Of a stretch of 7,768 nucleotides of DNA, positions 1 through 4,958 are shown piece after piece. Source of the DNA: Acidobacteriaceae bacterium (GTDB lineage: Bacteria; Acidobacteriota; Terriglobia; Terriglobales; Acidobacteriaceae); assembly GCA_003135495.1 (NCBI GenBank), contig PLBX01000384.1:1-7768 (forward strand), in the 5' to 3' direction. Position numbers and translations under genes: made by a program. Every line of letters starts with the position of its first letter. Positions within the stretch are counted from its first letter, which is position 1. Below the pieces are notes generated by a model that was not told where the DNA came from, searched no databases, and saw only the letters and a list, made by a program, of their open reading frames with translations.

Positions 1-1028
1 CGTTCATCGAGCTTGCCGTTTGTGACAGAAAGCACTTCATCGATTTGAACGTCGACCCACCCTTGTTTTCCCGAGATGTGTAGCTTCTCCACCTGGAAGT
101 CGTCGAACACAATCAGCGGCAGTGCCGAAAATGATGCAGCCCGAGATGAAGCCGAAAAAGATTCAGCAGAAGCTGTAGCCGAAATAGAATGTGTCGAGTC
201 GAAGAGCTCGCGTCCGCGTGAACTCGCCTCCAAATCCGCGCACGCCTTCAAGAACGCCGCGCTCACCTGATCAGGCTTAGGACGAGCAGAATTCACGATC
301 ACAACCGGCATCTCGTAATTCGCCGCGTTCGCCGCACGATTTTCGGCACGCGGAGCAGAAGAACCGCTGCGACTTGAGGACTGCTCGGGCATATCAGGCA
401 GTCGCTCCTGCACGTCGATTTCGCGCGGCGCCGCGTTGCCTGAAACTCTGTCGTTGCCCGTAACTCTGGAATTCCAGTTCGCGCTACGAATCGTATTCGA
501 GATGTCGTTCCTCGGAATTGCCTCTACGTAGCGAAAAAACCGAGGCCGCCCTCGCCGTCGCCAATACGGCGAATCGTAATAATCGACTCTAGGCCCAGAA
601 TGAAGCACGCTGTAAAACGACCGCTGAGCGGGGTCGACCACGATCCCCACATGTCCGCGCCACACCGCCAAGTCGCCCGCCTGCGCAACGGAGACTCGTT
701 TGAATTCCTCGATACCCGCATAAAGGTCGGAAGAATTCGCATATTCGTAACTGAATCCCGCCCGCTCATAAAGGTCGTGGACAAAGTGCGAGCAGTCCAA
801 ACCATCATCCGCATGATGCCGCGAGCTAAGCGCAACTCTCAGAATCGCCAAGCCCTCCCTGCGAGTCAGCGGCCGAATTTTTGACTGAGGTTGCTGGGGA
901 TCAGGATTTTCGCCAGGCGCGCGGTAAGAACCCCCGGAGCTATTCGCCTTCTCATTCGCATGCGTGACACGGGCAGTGGCAGCGGAGAGAACGAGGACGA
1001 GCAGAGCGCGTTTGGAACCGAACCGCAT
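1..1028 (-). CDS. Secreted NlpC/P60-family cell-wall peptidase (3' end outside window)
   Basis: An open frame of 342 codons on the minus strand starts at ATG 1028 and leaves the window at base 1 without a stop. The start follows a strong AGGAGG ribosome site. Residues 1-24 look like a signal peptide: basic MRFGSKR, a hydrophobic stretch LLVLVLSAATA, and likely cleavage after THA. The NlpC/P60 core lies at about residues 55-170. DCSHFVHDLYERAGF carries the likely nucleophile Cys79, GDLAVWRGHVGIVVD the base His126, and His143 in SVLHSG is a candidate third residue. Proteins of this family hydrolyse peptide bonds in peptidoglycan stems (gamma-D-glutamyl-diamino acid bonds or similar) in the periplasm or outside the cell. 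After the catalytic domain comes a long Ser/Ala/Arg/Asn-rich, probably flexible region (about 175-305), then a more ordered segment (LHISGKQGWVDVQIDEV). The full length and exact substrate cannot be seen. The family call is firm; the physiological role is not. Confidence 0.85.
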   Translation of the reverse strand, partial: MRFGSKRALLVLVLSAATARVTHANEKANSSGGSYRAPGENPDPQQPQSKIRPLTRREGLAILRVALSSRHHADDGLDCSHFVHDLYERAGFSYEYANSSDLYAGIEEFKRVSVAQAGDLAVWRGHVGIVVDPAQRSFYSVLHSGPRVDYYDSPYWRRRGRPRFFRYVEAIPRNDISNTIRSANWNSRVTGNDRVSGNAAPREIDVQERLPDMPEQSSSRSGSSAPRAENRAANAANYEMPVVIVNSARPKPDQVSAAFLKACADLEASSRGRELFDSTHSISATASAESFSASSRAASFSALPLIVFDDFQVEKLHISGKQGWVDVQIDEVLSVTNGKLDE

Positions 1029-1272
1029 AGTCCTCCTAGGTATAACCCTTGCTGGTAAGGCGGTACAGATGTCAACGGTGCCGCGAAAATCTGACAAAGC
1101 GCCACGTTTGAGATGCACTTTAGAATCGAAAAGGATATTTGTCCGCGCTAAGAGGACCAGGAACGATCGTTATTTACGAAAAACGAAGCTCCCCACCTAC
1201 ACTTTAGTAACTTTCCCAGACCCTCTTGGTCGCGTTCCAATAAAAACACCCTTTTCCTATGGAAGTTGCGTC

Positions 1273-1479
1273 GTGAATAATCTCGGATCGTATTTCATAG
1301 TCCAATCAGTTTTCGCCTTCGGACTGGCAGGCTTATTTTGGCCTGACAAGTTCATGCCTATCTTCGAAATATTGATGTTCCCCTGGTCAGCAAGTTATCG
1401 CGCGATACGCGCCCACAGTATCGCCGCCATCGGATTATCACTGGTTTTGGTGGTCGCGCTCATCGCAGGCAATCGCTGA
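1273..1479 (+). CDS. Small two-helix membrane protein, function unknown
   Basis: The frame is open from 964, but its first part overlaps the start of the divergent NlpC/P60 gene and reads as non-coding, basic sequence. I place the start at GTG 1273, preceded by GGAAG at 1261-1265, giving 68 residues. The product has two hydrophobic segments. The first is about residues 8-22 (FIVQSVFAFGLAGLFW); after a short charged and Pro/Trp-containing loop (PDKFMPIFEILMFPWSASYRAIRAHS) comes the second, at about 50-66 (IAAIGLSLVLVVALIAG), ending in NR and TGA. This pattern suggests an inner-membrane protein with both ends on the same side. I do not recognise a named family. An upstream ATG at 1069 would add a basic N-terminus of 68 residues and cannot be excluded. 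Confidence 0.5.
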   Translation: MNNLGSYFIVQSVFAFGLAGLFWPDKFMPIFEILMFPWSASYRAIRAHSIAAIGLSLVLVVALIAGNR

Positions 1480-1555
1480 ATTCGGCATCACCCGCATCAC
1501 CACAATGAGCGTAATGAGCTGTCTTCATGCTGCCCATCAGAATGCTGCGCCGGTA

Positions 1556-1577
1556 GAGACGCGGCTCGCCGCGTCTC
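1556..1577. repeat. Perfect GC-rich hairpin repeat (10-bp arms)
   Basis: GAGACGCGGC at 1556-1565 is followed by TC and then by its exact reverse complement GCCGCGTCTC at 1568-1577. It sits in the 154-bp gap between the small membrane protein (plus) and the GerW-like gene (minus), whose ends converge here. No T run follows on either strand, so a classical intrinsic terminator is not well supported. Its form fits a dispersed palindromic (REP-like) element, which may still slow or end transcription between convergent genes. Confidence 0.6.
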
Positions 1578-1633
1578 CCTTCATCAATCACCACAGCGAA
1601 GCACCGTGCAGTATGCAAGACGCAAAATGATTG

Positions 1634-1984
1634 CTAGCGCCGTCTGCGCCAGCCAAGCCACATACCCAGGCCGACGCCAAAGAGAATTGCTCCTGTCATC
1701 TTTTTGCGGTCGCTGATCGGAACAAATCGGGTCTGCTGTTCGCTGACCTCAATAACGCCCACCGGAATTGCCCGGACTCCACCACCACCGCCGCCGCCTT
1801 CGCCGCGAGCGCTGGAATCGCCCACCCCGCCCGTGCCCGCGCCCGCGCCATAAGCGTACATAATTTTGGCCACTGGGATCACGGTTTTTCCGTGAGCTGC
1901 GATCGGTTCGCCATACACGGCCTTCACGCTGGCCTGGCTCAAAATATTTTCTTTCAGCGATTGCAAGAGAGATAAAGTGCTCAT
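1634..1984 (-). CDS. GerW family (YtfJ-like) protein
   Basis: A 116-residue protein starts at ATG 1984, with GGGGAGGA about 10 bases upstream. The N-terminal half has the GerW/YtfJ pattern: LLQSLKENILSQASVKAVYGEPI, then GKTVIPVAKIMYAYGAGAG, a Gly-rich loop (residues 46-69, including a run of seven Gly), and VRAIPVGVIEV. At the C-terminus, residues 96-112 form a hydrophobic segment (MTGAILFGVGLGMWLGW) closed by RRRR, so the protein is probably tail-anchored in the membrane with the basic end in the cytoplasm. In Bacillus the namesake is linked to spore germination and cortex functions, but homologues are widespread in non-sporulating phyla, where the role is unknown. So the name should not be read as evidence of sporulation. 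It lies alone, with the hairpin repeat 57 bases beyond its stop. Confidence 0.85.
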   Translation of the reverse strand: MSTLSLLQSLKENILSQASVKAVYGEPIAAHGKTVIPVAKIMYAYGAGAGTGGVGDSSARGEGGGGGGGVRAIPVGVIEVSEQQTRFVPISDRKKMTGAILFGVGLGMWLGWRRRR

Positions 1985-2066
1985 GCAACTATTATCCTCC
2001 CCGCAGCTTCCCGGGACACACCGCTAAATTACGAAGCAAAATTAAAGAAACAGGAGAGAAAAACGC

Positions 2067-2117
2067 ATGGAAAAAGTCGATAGCATCGGTGGATTGTTCT
2101 TTCGCGCTCGCCGGTAG
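2067..2117 (+). pseudogene. N-terminal fragment of a VOC/glyoxalase-like gene
   Basis: After AGGAGA (2052-2057), ATG 2067 opens a frame reading MEKVDSIGGLFFRARR and then stops at TAG 2115-2117. The segment IGGLFFRAR is typical of the first beta strand of VOC-superfamily proteins (glyoxalase/bleomycin-resistance type), where it is normally followed by a DP..LA.WY stretch. Here that continuation is missing, because the hairpin element at 2111-2145 begins exactly at codon 16 and supplies the stop. A good ribosome site is still present, so a 16-residue peptide could be made. I read this as the stump of a destroyed gene. The family call rests on only about ten residues. Confidence 0.5.
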
Positions 2118-2145
2118 TGGTGCAGTCAAACTGCACCACCACCGG
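2111..2145. repeat. Long hairpin element, 16-bp arms, 3-base loop
   Basis: The left arm 2111-2126 (CCGGTAGTGGTGCAGT) and the right arm 2130-2145 (ACTGCACCACCACCGG) pair over 16 positions with a single T/C difference, which becomes a G-U pair in one RNA sense. The loop is CAA. No T run follows on either side, so it is more like a REP/palindromic mobile repeat than a terminator. It carries the TAG stop that ends the VOC-like fragment and lies precisely at the join between two unrelated gene fragments. Confidence 0.7.
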
Positions 2146-2258
2146 AACGCCAAAGTAATCGGATCACGGTCTGGGAGGTCATGCATCGGGACAAGCGAAT
2201 GAGAGTGGTTTACAACAAGAAGCGCGGGACCATCGTGACGTGCTTGCCTGTCCAGTGA
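2145..2258 (+). pseudogene. C-terminal fragment resembling a DUF4258 protein
   Basis: The frame reads ERQSNRITVWEVMHRDKR, then MRVVYNKKRGTIVTCLP, then VQ and TGA. The ending R.RVVYN...GTIVT..P is the usual last strand pair of DUF4258-type small proteins, a family often found next to antitoxin-like partners. The N-terminal half is absent; the hairpin element ends where the readable part begins. An internal ATG at 2181 with GGGAGG just before it (2173-2178) could start a 25-residue peptide, but that would be only a tail of the domain. There is no partner gene. The family assignment is from pattern memory over a short stretch. Confidence 0.4.
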
Positions 2259-2323
2259 AGTCTACACGTCCACAGACTATGAGTGGGCATGGATGTGTTT
2301 GTACTCATCCCCAAAAGAGACTG

Positions 2324-2881
2324 TTAGGTTTTACTAGACCCTTGGGGATCGAGCTCGCTAGTCTTGTTTATCGAAGGGAAGGTCTTCTCAATAGTTTTCA
2401 TTGGCAGGAATAGTCGAGTGCCAGATAGGCGCATGAAGCCATACTTCTCGTAAAACGCAATAACCTGCTCCCCTTTGGCATCGACGACGACTGCAAACGA
2501 CATGACGCTGCCCGTGGCCTCGAGTGCTCGCTTCAGCGCGTCGATCAAGAGAAACTCACCAAGCTTGCAGCCTTGATGCGCCTTGGAGACCGCAAGGCGC
2601 CCTATGAGGGTCGCCGGCAGCTTGCGGTACTTGCCTGTTTTTTTTGTGAGGGCAGAAGGGAGTTCTCCTGCATCGATTTCCTGATTTGAAAGCGTGTAAT
2701 AACCGAAAACGCTATTCTTGTCTTCTTCTGTGAGAAGCACGAAGACAGCTGCGATCTTCTCGCGGATATCTCGTGAAGCCCTTTCCAAGAAGTAGCCGTC
2801 TAGTTCTTTGTCTCCGCAATGAAAAGCCGCTCGGTTCTGATCGCCAAGCGGCTGCACAACGTATTTGGGCTCACCACCCAA
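2324..2881 (-). CDS. tacT: GNAT acetyltransferase toxin, TacT-like
   Basis: A protein of 185 residues shows the layout of TacT/AtaT-type toxins, which acetylate the amino group of charged tRNAs and so block translation. FHCGDKELDGYFLERA (20-35) is the family's N-terminal signature, followed by VFGYYTLS (58-65) and LPATLIGRLAVS (88-99). The acetyl-CoA loop is HQGCKLGEFLL (102-112), with Lys106 where many relatives have Gly, and FYEKYGF (143-149) includes the expected catalytic-type Tyr144. The frame begins at TTG 2881, immediately after the TAG of the antitoxin gene, so translation is probably coupled. No better ATG exists, though GTG at residue 9 is possible. An eight-base A run (2638-2645) lies in the middle of the gene. 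tRNA acetylation is family knowledge; the exact tRNA target cannot be seen. Confidence 0.85.
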   Translation of the reverse strand: MGGEPKYVVQPLGDQNRAAFHCGDKELDGYFLERASRDIREKIAAVFVLLTEEDKNSVFGYYTLSNQEIDAGELPSALTKKTGKYRKLPATLIGRLAVSKAHQGCKLGEFLLIDALKRALEATGSVMSFAVVVDAKGEQVIAFYEKYGFMRLSGTRLFLPMKTIEKTFPSINKTSELDPQGSSKT

Positions 2882-3190
2882 CTAGCGGCCCTGCATCCGT
2901 TGGTGTCGCTCCGCCGCACGCTTCAATGCTTCGTTGGGATCTGGAGGGTTCATCAACCCGTCCACAAATCGCCGCTTATCCTCCAGACTAAGCTTCAAGA
3001 CATCATGCTCCTCGACGACACGAGCAGCAGCGGTCTGAAGACTGTCAACCATAAAATCGGTGAGTGTCACCCCTTGGAGAGCTGCCGCGCGCTGGAAAAA
3101 CAGTTTCTGTTCGCCAGGAACACGCGCTTCTAGTCGCTCACTGGTTGAAGCCTTTTCGCGGCGTGTAAATCTTCTTGCTGGGGTAGCCAT
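2882..3190 (-). CDS. tacA: Ribbon-helix-helix antitoxin, DUF1778/TacA-like
   Basis: I choose ATG 3190 (102 residues) because GGAGA lies 5 bases before it and the promoter's -10 box is at 3221-3226. That promoter excludes the longer frame beginning at 3244. The N-terminus is basic (MATPARRFTRREKAS). ERLEARVP (18-25) fits the DNA-binding ribbon, followed by two helices: EQKLFFQRAAALQG, and TLTDFMVDSLQTAAARVVEE. The tail from residue 61 (LKLSLEDKRRFVDGL, NPPDPNEALKRAAERHQ) is the DUF1778 pattern that wraps and inhibits the GNAT toxin. The gene directly precedes the toxin with no gap (stop TAG, then the toxin's TTG), the standard order for this system. It most likely represses its own promoter together with the toxin. 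Confidence 0.87.
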   Translation of the reverse strand: MATPARRFTRREKASTSERLEARVPGEQKLFFQRAAALQGVTLTDFMVDSLQTAAARVVEEHDVLKLSLEDKRRFVDGLMNPPDPNEALKRAAERHQRMQGR

Positions 3191-3220
3191 AAATTTCTCC
3201 GTTCCCACTGGACTATCAAT

Positions 3221-3249
3221 AATGTACGTCATTTTGCCGTACAAGTCAA
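3221..3249 (-). promoter_or_regulatory. tacAT promoter with an internal inverted repeat (operator)
   Basis: On the minus strand TTGACT (3249-3244), a 17-base spacer and TACATT (3226-3221) form a sigma-70-type promoter. The transcript would begin near 3214, about 24 bases before ATG 3190. The spacer is flanked by a perfect inverted repeat, TGTACG at 3223-3228 and CGTACA at 3238-3243, overlapping the -10 box. This is the expected place for autorepression by the RHH antitoxin or the TA complex. Confidence 0.65.
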
Positions 3250-3282
3250 ATATTTTGCTGGGCGCGCTTCTATGTTGTAACT

Positions 3283-3310
3283 GTACCGAAGGTATATATA
3301 CCTACGGTAC
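3283..3310. promoter_or_regulatory. 28-bp palindrome with core AGGTATATATACCT
   Basis: GTACCGA at 3283-3289 and ACGGTAC at 3304-3310 flank the self-complementary core AGGTATATATACCT (3290-3303). The whole is a palindrome with one mismatched pair (A3289/A3304). The same core recurs at 3385-3398. It lies between the divergent tacA and abiEi-like genes, outside the predicted tacAT promoter. A second, weaker inverted repeat (AAGAGCT 3312-3318, AGCTCTT 3330-3336) follows directly. The likely role is a distal binding site for a regulator that also binds the second palindrome, such as the AbiEi protein. Confidence 0.55.
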
Positions 3311-3364
3311 GAAGAGCTAACCATTTCTAAGCTCTTGAAACTAAAGGTACATTTGGGCGGATTC

Positions 3365-3393
3365 TTGCTGATGTAAAGGTGATGAGGTATATA
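3365..3393 (+). promoter_or_regulatory. Predicted promoter of the abiEi-like gene
   Basis: TTGCTG at 3365-3370 and TATATA at 3388-3393 are separated by exactly 17 bases. The -10 box is the centre of the long palindrome at 3373-3410, so any protein bound there would block RNA polymerase. The predicted transcript starts near 3400, roughly 50 bases before ATG 3450. Confidence 0.45.
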
Positions 3394-3410
3394 TACCTCA
3401 TCACCTTTAC
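3373..3410. promoter_or_regulatory. Perfect 38-bp palindrome, probable AbiEi operator
   Basis: GTAAAGGTGATGAGG (3373-3387), the centre TATATATA (3388-3395) and CCTCATCACCTTTAC (3396-3410) read identically on both strands with no mismatch. It shares the 14-base core AGGTATATATACCT with the palindrome at 3283-3310. The two centres are 95 bp apart, close to nine helical turns. Characterised AbiEi antitoxins bind a pair of inverted repeats upstream of their own operon and repress it, so this layout fits autoregulation. As RNA it would form a hairpin, but no T run follows, so I do not call a terminator. Confidence 0.6.
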
Positions 3411-3449
3411 TCGTTAAAGCGATGCAACGCACAATCGGCAATCTCGCAA

Positions 3450-4293
3450 ATGGCGGCATTCTTCACTTCCCAAGAACGCCGTGTTTTCGACGTTAGTGAA
3501 TTTCGAGAAATGTTGATTGCACATGGTGAACAGTGGAATCTTCCGAGAAGTCTGACTTGGCCGAAGCTCATAAAGCGGCTAATGAGCACCAACAAATTTA
3601 CGGAAATTCGTTTAAATTCGACCACCTACAGGCCGATTGTGCGATACGTGTGGGGAACTGAAGTCTCTCCCGTGCGTCTCGCGCTATCCACCGCGCGAAA
3701 TACCTATCTCACCCATGCTTCCGCGATGTGGGTCCATGGTGTCGGTGGTCTCGCGAACGACCTAATAGTCAACCACGAGCAGAGTCCAAAAGCGTCGAGT
3801 GAAGGCGACTTTAACTCAAGCAGCTATCGATAAGGCGTTTGGAAATCCGCAGCGTCAGACGAAACTGGTGTACAGCTATTCCAGGACAAAAATTACGATC
3901 CTGAATGGGAAGAATACGGGCCGCCTGGACGTAGTGAATAGCACTGCTCCCAGTGGAGAGGACGTTCAAGTCACTTCCCTCGAGCGAACTCTTATCGACA
4001 TAGCCGTGCGGCCTGTGTATGCCGGGGGGATTGTATCCGTGATTGATGCGTATCATTCTTGCCGCGGTCGTGTCTCAGCGGCGAGAATTGCCGAGTTGTT
4101 GCAAAAAATGGACTACAGATATCCTTATGCGCAAGCAGTGGGGTTCCTTTTGCAGCGATCGGGATATAGCACCGACGAACAGAGCTTCTTCAAGAATTTA
4201 GCGACGCCATTTAATTTCTATCTTTCGTACGCAATGCAAGACCCATTGTTCGACAAAGATTGGCGCGTTTTCTATCCGCGAGCGATTCGTTGA
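3450..4293 (+). pseudogene. AbiEi-family type IV antitoxin, frameshifted and without toxin partner
   Basis: Two overlapping frames together give one AbiEi-like protein. The first (from ATG 3450) carries a winged-helix-like N-terminus (VFDVSEFREML, LTWPKLIKRLM) and TYLTHASAMWVHGVGGL up to NHEQSPK. The second continues with ATLTQAAIDKAFGNPQRQ, then VTSLERTLIDIAVRP and YAGG, RYPYAQAVGFLLQRSGY, and ends WRVFYPRAIR. Removing one A from the AAAA run at 3788-3791 joins them as NHEQSPKRRVKATLTQ and gives a clean 280-residue protein, the usual family length. Such proteins repress the abiE operon and counter the nucleotidyltransferase AbiEii. No AbiEii gene follows: only 123 bases separate the stop from a tRNA fragment. 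No clear ribosome site precedes the ATG. The shift could be a real mutation or a sequencing error. A GTG at 3799 could start the C-terminal part separately. Confidence 0.75.
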
Positions 4294-4416
4294 TGTGACG
4301 GAAATCTGCGAATAGCATTGCGGACAAGTTCTTGATAGTCCTTTGAGAATTCCCCAGAGCAGGTTTTGCGCCCAATTGCGACGATTTTTGGGGGTCTTCG
4401 TAGGCCACTGAAAGAA

Positions 4417-4440
4417 TGGCTCCTCAGGTAGGACTCGAAC
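4417..4440 (-). other. 3' end of a tRNA gene (probably tRNA-Asn): attachment-site remnant
   Basis: On the minus strand 4440-4417 reads GTTCGAGTCC, then TACCTGAGGAGCCA. This is a T-loop (TTCGAGT), the 3' half of a T-stem (CCTAC), the acceptor strand CTGAGGA, a discriminator G and encoded CCA. The acceptor pattern GAGGAGCCA is characteristic of bacterial tRNA-Asn. The other half of the T-stem should be GTAGG, but the sequence there reads CTTTG, and no D-arm or anticodon arm follows, so this is not a tRNA gene. Integrases that target tRNA genes leave such a duplicated 3' fragment at the far end of the element. The missing 5' part is on the right, so the element should lie to the right and the intact tRNA beyond the window. 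An imperfect inverted pair ACAAA/TTTGT (4438-4455) sits next to it. Confidence 0.7.
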
Positions 4441-4498
4441 AAAGCTGCCGTTTTGTAAGTCCCTGATAAGCCGTATGTTCTTGCAAACCCGTGTTACA

Positions 4499-4535
4499 CA
4501 GATTTCGCATAATCAGCAGATTTCGCTCATTTCGC
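4499..4535. repeat. Short phased direct repeats (ATTTCGC x3)
   Basis: CAGATTTCGC occurs at 4499-4508 and 4517-4526, and its inner part ATTTCGC again at 4529-4535. The three ATTTCGC copies begin at 4502, 4520 and 4529, steps of 18 and 9 bases. They lie about 60-95 bases inside the tRNA-fragment boundary and just before the excisionase-like gene. This is where arm-type integrase or excisionase sites are found in integrative elements. The rest of 4294-4598 shows no gene. Confidence 0.4.
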
Positions 4536-4598
4536 AAATCCTAGGACAAATTTAGTACAAAATTCGTTGCTGGTCTAGCATTGACAGTATTAGGAACC

Positions 4599-4958
4599 AT
4601 GAGTCCTTCACATAATACAATCCGGAATCCGAGCAAATTTCTAAGTCTGAAGCAATGTGCGTGGAATAATCCTGACCTGACACAGGTCGGACAAGACATC
4701 TACGATTTCTTAAACGTTACGCCGACGAAAAGCCAGGGGTGGAAAAGACGTGTAGTTAGCGTCGAAATCAAGTCTGATCACATGTACTCACCGAAGGAAG
4801 TTGGGGCAGTCCTGAGTGTGTCTTACGACACAGCCACGCGAATCATGGGTCGCATGCGGCGAATCGCGAATCTCGCAAGACCCAGAGCGAAGAAGCGCCT
4901 GCTGCGGATCAAGGGCAGCGACCTGCGAGCCTACATTGAGGACAAACTGGAACGTTGA
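4599..4958 (+). CDS. Excisionase-like helix-turn-helix protein
   Basis: A protein of 119 residues starts at ATG 4599; AGGA lies only 3 bases before it, so the start is uncertain (TTG 4581 upstream and ATG 4782 downstream are in frame). Residues 62-86, MYSPKEVGAVLSVSYDTATRIMGRM, have the helix-turn-helix form of the excisionase/MerR-like HTH_17 group. A basic wing follows (ANLARPRAKKRLLRIKGSDL), ending with AYIEDKL, also typical of that group. The first 60 residues have no recognised domain. Such proteins bind and bend DNA, directing the integrase towards excision, or act as small transcription regulators. Its place about 160 bases inside the presumed att site, next to phased repeats, favours an excisionase or element-control role. 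No integrase gene is visible; it may lie at the other end, outside the window. Confidence 0.6.
   Translation: MSPSHNTIRNPSKFLSLKQCAWNNPDLTQVGQDIYDFLNVTPTKSQGWKRRVVSVEIKSDHMYSPKEVGAVLSVSYDTATRIMGRMRRIANLARPRAKKRLLRIKGSDLRAYIEDKLER

Noticed and set aside
964..1272. Upstream extension of the small membrane protein frame to 964
   Set aside because: It overlaps the first 65 bases of the divergent NlpC/P60 gene, and its residues are Arg/Lys/Thr-rich without domain character. The GGAAG-preceded GTG at 1273 fits the hydrophobic part better.
2111..2145. Intrinsic terminator
   Set aside because: The stem is strong, but neither strand has a T run after it, and its position at a join between gene fragments fits a palindromic repeat better.
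1992..2186. Minus-strand 64-codon frame between the GerW-like gene and the debris region
   Set aside because: It reads through the hairpin element and opposite both gene fragments, with no ribosome site or recognisable motif. It is best explained as a shadow.
3229..3459. Minus-strand 76-codon frame across the two palindromes
   Set aside because: It covers the promoter and palindrome region and part of the AbiEi N-terminus. The translation is Tyr/Ile/Ser-rich from the palindromes and has no family features.
3785..3801. Programmed ribosomal frameshift in the AbiEi-like gene
   Set aside because: CCAAAAG is not a well-supported +1 site, no stimulatory stop codon or clear downstream structure is visible, and AbiEi genes are not known to use frameshifting. 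A mutation or sequence error is simpler.
4417..4440. Functional tRNA gene
   Set aside because: Only the T-loop, the 3' T-stem half and the acceptor 3' strand are present. No anticodon arm or D-arm is found in the adjoining bases.
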